DNA from: UBA3263 sp964549975
Lineage (GTDB): Bacteria > Bacteroidota > Bacteroidia > Bacteroidales > Muribaculaceae
NCBI GenBank assembly: GCA_964549975.1
Contig: CAZJWM010000039.1
Coordinates: forward strand, 1-17,851
Reading direction: 5' to 3'
DNA: 17,851 nt
Part shown: in pieces, positions 13,911-17,851 of the stretch
Layout of the letters: each line of letters starts with the position of its first letter
Position numbering within the stretch: the stretch's first letter is position 1
Translations under genes and position numbers: made by a program
The notes under the pieces: model-generated
What the model was told of the DNA's origin: nothing
What the model saw: the letters and a program-made list of their open reading frames with translations, nothing else
Databases searched by the model: none

Positions 13911-15129
13911 TGGCGGTCGATGATGGGTTGGGGAGTTTGGCCACAATGGCGTCGATGATGTCGGCGGCCACTTCCGGCTTCGATTTCAGCGAGCCCGTGA
14001 TGGAGGTGCCGTCGGCGTGGTAGATGGTCACTTTGTTGGTGTCGGTGCCGAATCCGGCGCCCTTGTCGCTCAACGAGTTGAGCACAATCATGTCGAGGTT
14101 TTTGCGACGTAGCTTGTCGAGGGCGTTCACTTGCTCGTGGTCGGTTTCCAGGGCGAAGCCCACGAGAAGTTGGCCGGGGGCTTTGGCTTGGCCGAAAGTT
14201 TTGGCAATGTCGCGATTTTTCACCAGCGAGATGGTAGGCACGTCGTGGCCCTCGCGTTTGATTTTCGTCGGGGCGCAGTGGTCGGGTCGATAGTCGGCCA
14301 CGGCGGCGGCGAGGATGAGAACGTCGGCCTGAGGCATCACATTAGACGCGGCCTCATACATCTGTTCGGCCGATTCCACGTGGATTACCTCAATGGCGGA
14401 ATTGACCGCCTGAATCTGCACAGGGCCGCTGACCAGCGTCACCTTGGCGCCGCGGCGTGCGGCCTCCTCGGCCAGGGCATAGCCCATCTTCCCGGAGGAG
14501 AAGTTGCCAATGAAGCGCACCGGGTCGATGCGCTCGTAGGTGGGGCCGGCGGTGATGAGCACATGGCGGCCGGCCAAATCTTGCACGGTGGCAAAATGGC
14601 GTTTCAGCACCTCCACAATGGCTTCAGGTTCCTCCATGCGGCCTTTGCCCACGAGGTGGCTGGCCAATTCGCCGGCGCGCGGCTCGATGATTTGGTTGCC
14701 ATAGGAGCGGAGCAAGGCCAGATTGCGAGTGGTGGAGGGGTGGGCCATCATGTCGAGGTCCATGGCCGGGGCCACAAACACCGGCGCTTTGGCCGAGAGA
14801 TAGGTGGTGACAAGCATATTGTCGGCAACGCCGTTGGCCATCTTGGCGATGGTGCATGCCGTGGCGGGAGCTATGACCATAGCGTCGGCCCAGAGGCCGA
14901 GGTCCACGTGGCTGTGCCACTCGCCGGTGTTGGCGGTGAAAAATTCACTCACCACCGGTTTGCCGGTCAGTGCCGACAGCGTCACGGGGGTGATAAACTC
15001 CTTGGCGGCAGGTGTCATCACCACCTGCACCTCGGCGCCCTCCTTGATGAGCAGACGCGTCAGCATGGCCGACTTGTAGGCGGCGATGCCGCCGGTGATG
15101 CCGAGAATTATATGTTTGCCTTTCAGCAT
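13903..15129 (-). CDS. coaBC: Bifunctional phosphopantothenoylcysteine decarboxylase / phosphopantothenate-cysteine ligase
   Basis: The protein has 408 residues and catalyses two consecutive steps of coenzyme A synthesis in the cytoplasm. The N-terminal CoaC flavoprotein domain (1 to about 180) shows GITGGIAAYKSAMLTRLL, the catalytic His74 in SHVDLGLWADAMVIAPAT, and the substrate-clamp segment PAMDLDMM. The flexible flap GELASHLVGKGRMEEP aligns with the E. coli flap containing catalytic Cys158, but a serine (157) occupies that position here. The CoaB ligase domain (about 187-400) shows ITAGPTYERIDPVRFIGNFSSGKMG with Asn209, and the later PTKIKREG. The start shares one base with the exonuclease stop (TAATG), so translation is coupled. 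Confidence 0.95.
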   Translation of the reverse strand: MLKGKHIILGITGGIAAYKSAMLTRLLIKEGAEVQVVMTPAAKEFITPVTLSALTGKPVVSEFFTANTGEWHSHVDLGLWADAMVIAPATACTIAKMANGVADNMLVTTYLSAKAPVFVAPAMDLDMMAHPSTTRNLALLRSYGNQIIEPRAGELASHLVGKGRMEEPEAIVEVLKRHFATVQDLAGRHVLITAGPTYERIDPVRFIGNFSSGKMGYALAEEAARRGAKVTLVSGPVQIQAVNSAIEVIHVESAEQMYEAASNVMPQADVLILAAAVADYRPDHCAPTKIKREGHDVPTISLVKNRDIAKTFGQAKAPGQLLVGFALETDHEQVNALDKLRRKNLDMIVLNSLSDKGAGFGTDTNKVTIYHADGTSITGSLKSKPEVAADIIDAIVAKLPNPSSTANA

Positions 15130-15899
15130 TATTTACCTTTCAGTTGTTCGTAGATGCGGGTGATGACATTTTTCGTGTCGATGGGAAACTCGCCGTTGAG
15201 CATCCATTTGTAGTAGCTGGGCTCTTTGGTGAAGACTTCGGCCACGGTTTTGCCTTTGTGTTTGCCGAAGTTGAACACCTCTTCGCCCTTTTCGTTGAAG
15301 GCAATACGGCCGGCGAGGTCGGCGGTTTTGCGCTGACGCGAAAATTCTGCGAGCTTATCCACGTCGTTGGGCAGCTTGTCGGCATAGAGGTCGAGCTGAG
15401 CTTTGAGCACTTCGTAGGTGGCACGAGTGTCGGCAGCGGCGGAATGAGCCGCGGTGAGGTCTTGGTTGCAGTAGTATTTGTAGGCGGCCACCAGGGTGCG
15501 CGGTTCCATCTTGTGGAAGATGGTTTGCACGTCGATCAGACGGCAGTCTTCCATGTTGAATTGGTAGCCGGCACGGTCGAATTCGGCCATCAGCAGCGGA
15601 ATGTCGAACTTGTTGGAATTGTATCCGGCAATGTCGCATCCGGTGAAGATTTTGAGCAGCTTTTCGGCAAGTTCGGCGAATGTTTTTTCACCGGCCACAT
15701 CCTCGTCGGTGATGCCGTGAATTTTAGTTGTTTCCTCGGGGATGTGGCGGCCGGGGTTAATGCGCATAGTGTCGTACTTTTCGTGTCCATCGGGATAAAC
15801 CTTGATGTAGGAGAGCTCCACGATGCGGTCTTCGAGGGCGTTAACGCCCGTTGTTTCTAAGTCAAAAAATATAAGTGGCTTTGTTAGGTTGAGTTTCAT
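15129..15899 (-). CDS. DEDDh 3'-5' exonuclease (DnaQ/ExoX-like) with C-terminal ExoX-like domain
   Basis: The protein has 256 residues. The RNase-T-like exonuclease fold carries all four acidic residues and the histidine: Asp13 and Glu15 (FFDLETTG), Asp99 (NSNKFDIPLL), His152 and Asp157 (AAHSAAADTRATYEV). This supports metal-dependent 3'-5' exonuclease activity on DNA or RNA ends. Residues about 205-250 (FNFGKHKGKTVAEVF ... YYKWMLNGEFP) form the small ExoX/DUF3820-type C-terminal module. It could be a proofreading epsilon-like subunit or a repair exonuclease. Being immediately after dnaN, the sliding clamp gene, it may act with the clamp, which is inference. It follows dnaN by 19 bases and its stop overlaps the coaBC start. 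Confidence 0.88.
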   Translation of the reverse strand: MKLNLTKPLIFFDLETTGVNALEDRIVELSYIKVYPDGHEKYDTMRINPGRHIPEETTKIHGITDEDVAGEKTFAELAEKLLKIFTGCDIAGYNSNKFDIPLLMAEFDRAGYQFNMEDCRLIDVQTIFHKMEPRTLVAAYKYYCNQDLTAAHSAAADTRATYEVLKAQLDLYADKLPNDVDKLAEFSRQRKTADLAGRIAFNEKGEEVFNFGKHKGKTVAEVFTKEPSYYKWMLNGEFPIDTKNVITRIYEQLKGK

Positions 15900-15918
15900 A
15901 ATTGGTAGCTAAACGACA

Positions 15919-17052
15919 TCAAAATTCACTGATACTGATTGGGAGGAGGAGGATCAGCAGCTCTGTGCCTTCTTTGTCTTCGGAGGGGCGGAACACGCCG
16001 GGGCGTGAGGGGTCGGAGAGGGTCACCGTCACCTCAGCAGTGGTGATGGTGGAGAAGATTTCCATCAAGAACGTGACGTTGAAACCAATCACCAGTTCGG
16101 AGTGATTGAAGTCGCAGCTCATGCTCTCAACGCCGCGGGTGCAGTAGTTGAGGTCGACGGCTTTGATGGTCACTTCGTCGGGGGTGATTTTCACCTTGGC
16201 GGTGTTTTGGCCTTGGTCGCCAAACACCGACACACGGCGCAGGCCGGCGAGGAATGTTTCGCGGTCTACAGTGAGGGTATAGGGATTGTTCTTGGGGATA
16301 ACGCGTTCGTAGTCGGGGAAGTTGCCACGCAGCAGGCGGCAGGTGAACTCCATGTCTTCGGTTTTGAACGAAGCGTGTTTGGAGTCGATAGTCACCGTCA
16401 TCTCTTGTTCGCGGTCGGCAACGTTTTTCAGCACTGTGGCGGGCTTCACGGGGATGATGCATGAGCCGGAGACGCCGGGGGCCACATTGCGGTCGACGTA
16501 TTTCACGAGCTTGCGGGCATCGGTGGCCACGAAGGTTAGTTCGCTGTCTTTAATGTCTAAATATATACCCATCATCTGGGGGCGGAGTTGGTCGGTGCCC
16601 ACGGCGAATAGGGTGTTGTCGATGCCGTTGAGAATTGCGTTTGCAGTGGTTTGGAAACTCAGGGCGTCAACTTCGAGGTCTTTTTCGATTTCGGGGTATT
16701 CGTCGGCATTTGCACCAACGAAGTCGAATTTGCCCTTGTCGCCGTTGTAGGTCACTTCGATGGCGAGGGTTTCGTCGTCGATGTCGAAAGTGATGCCGAT
16801 GTCGGGCATGGATTTGAGCAGATCGGTGAGGCGTCGGCCATCCACGCAGAAACGGCCTTCGCCCTCAACTTCAAGCACCGGCAGCGAGCCGGTCAGGGTG
16901 TTCTCCAAGTCAGACGCCGTGAGAATCAGTTGCCCGTCGCGCAGCTCCATAAGGAAGTTATTGAGAATGGGCATTGTGTTCTTGGTGTTGATGACTTTGC
17001 TCACTGCCGAAGCTTTGGCATAGAGAGCTTTGCTCTGCACATTGAATTTCAT
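15919..17052 (-). CDS. dnaN: DNA polymerase III beta subunit (sliding clamp)
   Basis: The protein has 377 residues, close to the E. coli 366. The homodimeric ring holds polymerase III on DNA. It begins MKFNVQSKALYAKASAVSKV and contains NTMPILNNFLMEL, the first-domain SDLENTL, and the later GRFCVDGRRLTDLLK. The remaining domains show LRPQMMGIYLDI and FVATDARKLVKYV, and the C-terminus carries the partner-binding end LLILLLPISI. A longer frame reaches 17127 but would precede the predicted transcription start near 17097, so 17052 is chosen. It heads the operon of exonuclease, coaBC, DUF4835 and recN, and is not beside dnaA here. Confidence 0.96.
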   Translation of the reverse strand: MKFNVQSKALYAKASAVSKVINTKNTMPILNNFLMELRDGQLILTASDLENTLTGSLPVLEVEGEGRFCVDGRRLTDLLKSMPDIGITFDIDDETLAIEVTYNGDKGKFDFVGANADEYPEIEKDLEVDALSFQTTANAILNGIDNTLFAVGTDQLRPQMMGIYLDIKDSELTFVATDARKLVKYVDRNVAPGVSGSCIIPVKPATVLKNVADREQEMTVTIDSKHASFKTEDMEFTCRLLRGNFPDYERVIPKNNPYTLTVDRETFLAGLRRVSVFGDQGQNTAKVKITPDEVTIKAVDLNYCTRGVESMSCDFNHSELVIGFNVTFLMEIFSTITTAEVTVTLSDPSRPGVFRPSEDKEGTELLILLLPISISEF

Positions 17053-17099
17053 GTTGGCTGAGGATGAATTTATAGTTGGTGGGTTATTTTTTATTTCCA

Positions 17100-17130
17100 C
17101 AAAATTACGAATAATTTTGTCATGCACAAA
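17100..17130 (-). promoter_or_regulatory. Strong promoter for the dnaN-recN operon
   Basis: The minus strand reads TTTG (17130-17127), 19 bases, then TAATTTTG (17107-17100), a complete Bacteroidetes promoter. Transcription would begin near 17097, giving a leader of about 45 bases that is strongly AT-rich, as usual before Bacteroidetes starts. Confidence 0.75.
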
Positions 17131-17171
17131 AATATTCCACCGAAAAAATATCGGGCGCGCGAGAGATAGAG

Positions 17172-17199
17172 CGGGCCGCGCCTGTGGAGGCGCGGCCCG
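17172..17199. terminator. GC-only stem-loop after the DUF1015 gene, probable terminator
   Basis: CGGGCCGCGCC (17172-17182) pairs perfectly with GGCGCGGCCCG (17189-17199), 11 bp of pure GC with a 6-base loop. It starts 12 bases past the DUF1015 stop on the minus strand and lies upstream of the dnaN promoter. No U-tract follows directly, but position and stability favour termination or 3'-end protection. Confidence 0.6.
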
Positions 17200-17210
17200 T
17201 GGGAGTTGGA

Positions 17211-17851
17211 TTAGTCGAGTGAGTGAATCACCAGGCCGGAGCGTAGTTTGGGCTCAAACCAGGTGGTTTTGGGTGGCATGATGTTGCCGGAGTCGGCAAT
17301 GTCCATGAGCTGCTTCATGCTCACGGGGTAGAGCGCCAGGGCGGCGGCCATTTCGCCGGAGTCGACGCGGCGCTTGAGTTCGCCCAGACCGCGGATGCCG
17401 CCAACGAAGTCGATGCGTTTGGATGTGCGCAGGTCTTCGATGCCGAGAATGTCGCGGAGAATCAGGTCTGAGCTGATGGTCACGTCGAGCACGCCTATGG
17501 GGTCGTTGTCGTTGAAGCGACCTTGGCGAGCGGTGAGCGAATACCAATGGCCTTGGAGATAGAGGGCAAAGTTGTGGAGTGCGGCGGGGGTGTAGATTTC
17601 CGTGCCACGGTCTTCCACGATGAAGTCTTTGCCGAGCTTCTCAAGGAACTCTTGGGACGTGAGGCCGTTGAGGTCGCGCACCACGCGGTTGTAGTCGATG
17701 ATGTTGAGGTGAGATGCCGGGAAGGCCACGGCCAGGAAGTAGTTGTATTCCTCGTCGCCGCGATGGTTGGGATTTTTCTCGGCGCGTTCGTGGCCCACGA
17801 GGGCAGCGGCAGCGGTGCGATGGTGGCCGTCGGCAATGTAGAGCGCGGGGA
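17211..17851 (-). CDS. DUF1015 family protein, C-terminal half (start lies beyond the right edge)
   Basis: The frame is open to the right edge and 212 residues are visible. The first residues inside the window are PALYIADGHHRTAAAALVGH, the conserved ADGHHR signature of DUF1015, a family of about 400 residues, so roughly half is present. Later segments NYFLAVAFPASHLNIIDYNRVV and LYPVSMKQLMDIAD are also typical. An apparent GTG start at 17798 is internal and should not be used. Biochemical function is not established. In Bacteroidales this gene is commonly found next to serC and serA of serine biosynthesis; those genes may lie just to the right, which is inference. Confidence 0.9.
   Translation of the reverse strand, partial: PALYIADGHHRTAAAALVGHERAEKNPNHRGDEEYNYFLAVAFPASHLNIIDYNRVVRDLNGLTSQEFLEKLGKDFIVEDRGTEIYTPAALHNFALYLQGHWYSLTARQGRFNDNDPIGVLDVTISSDLILRDILGIEDLRTSKRIDFVGGIRGLGELKRRVDSGEMAAALALYPVSMKQLMDIADSGNIMPPKTTWFEPKLRSGLVIHSLD

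Noticed and set aside
14131..15153. Plus-strand open frame of 340 codons opposite coaBC
   Set aside because: Gly/His-rich shadow of a confidently identified CoaBC; no signal, motif or promoter.
15144..15860. Plus-strand open frame opposite the exonuclease
   Set aside because: Complement of a gene with all DEDDh residues; the product has no recognisable pattern.
17211..17798. A complete short DUF1015 gene starting at GTG 17798
   Set aside because: The frame stays open to the right edge and encodes the conserved ADGHHR motif upstream of that GTG, so the gene is truncated by the window.

Overview
The window looks like a chromosome segment from the order Bacteroidales, most plausibly a gut Muribaculaceae-type genome; the family is inferred and only the order is well supported. 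Evidence for the order: several promoters of the Bacteroidetes type (TTTG, about 19-20 bases, TAnnTTTG) with no Shine-Dalgarno-like sequence deciding starts; a NVEALA-family peptide, BACON-like domains and a C10 protease; surface-lipoprotein signals; DUF4835; and a pseudouridine synthase with a long Gly/Gln/Asn/Arg-rich N-terminus.

Left region (1-3779): the 5' end of hflX on the minus strand diverges from an Hsp15-like S4 RNA-binding protein, an RluB/RsuA-type pseudouridine synthase and asnS, all on the plus strand. This is a translation and ribosome cluster. asnS ends at a strong bidirectional stem-loop.

Middle region (3879-7532, all minus): an accessory block that is visibly AT-richer in its C10/BACON half than the flanking core genes. 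It holds a NVEALA-type Cys-containing secreted peptide overlapping a 6-bladed propeller lipoprotein, and upstream of these a C10 (streptopain-like) lipoprotein protease followed 7 bases later by a BACON lipoprotein. Between the two pairs lies a GC-rich segment of about 200 bases packed with small perfect hairpins, three with three-base loops plus a long one, and no convincing gene. It is the least explained item in the window.

Right region: a secreted GH20 beta-hexosaminidase downstream of efp (minus), an EamA-family transporter (plus), then a minus-strand core operon in transcription order dnaN, DEDDh exonuclease, coaBC, DUF4835 lipid-envelope-type exported protein of unknown role, recN. The junctions are 19 bases, a 1-base stop/start overlap, an 8-base overlap and 22 bases. 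The window closes with the C-terminal half of a DUF1015 protein.

No rRNA, tRNA, CRISPR array, transposase or phage gene was found. The most interesting items are the hairpin array at 5360-5564, the NVEALA/propeller pair, the C10/BACON pair, two -7 promoter boxes lying almost on the start codons of hflX and the EamA gene, and a perfect 14-bp palindrome between rluB and asnS.
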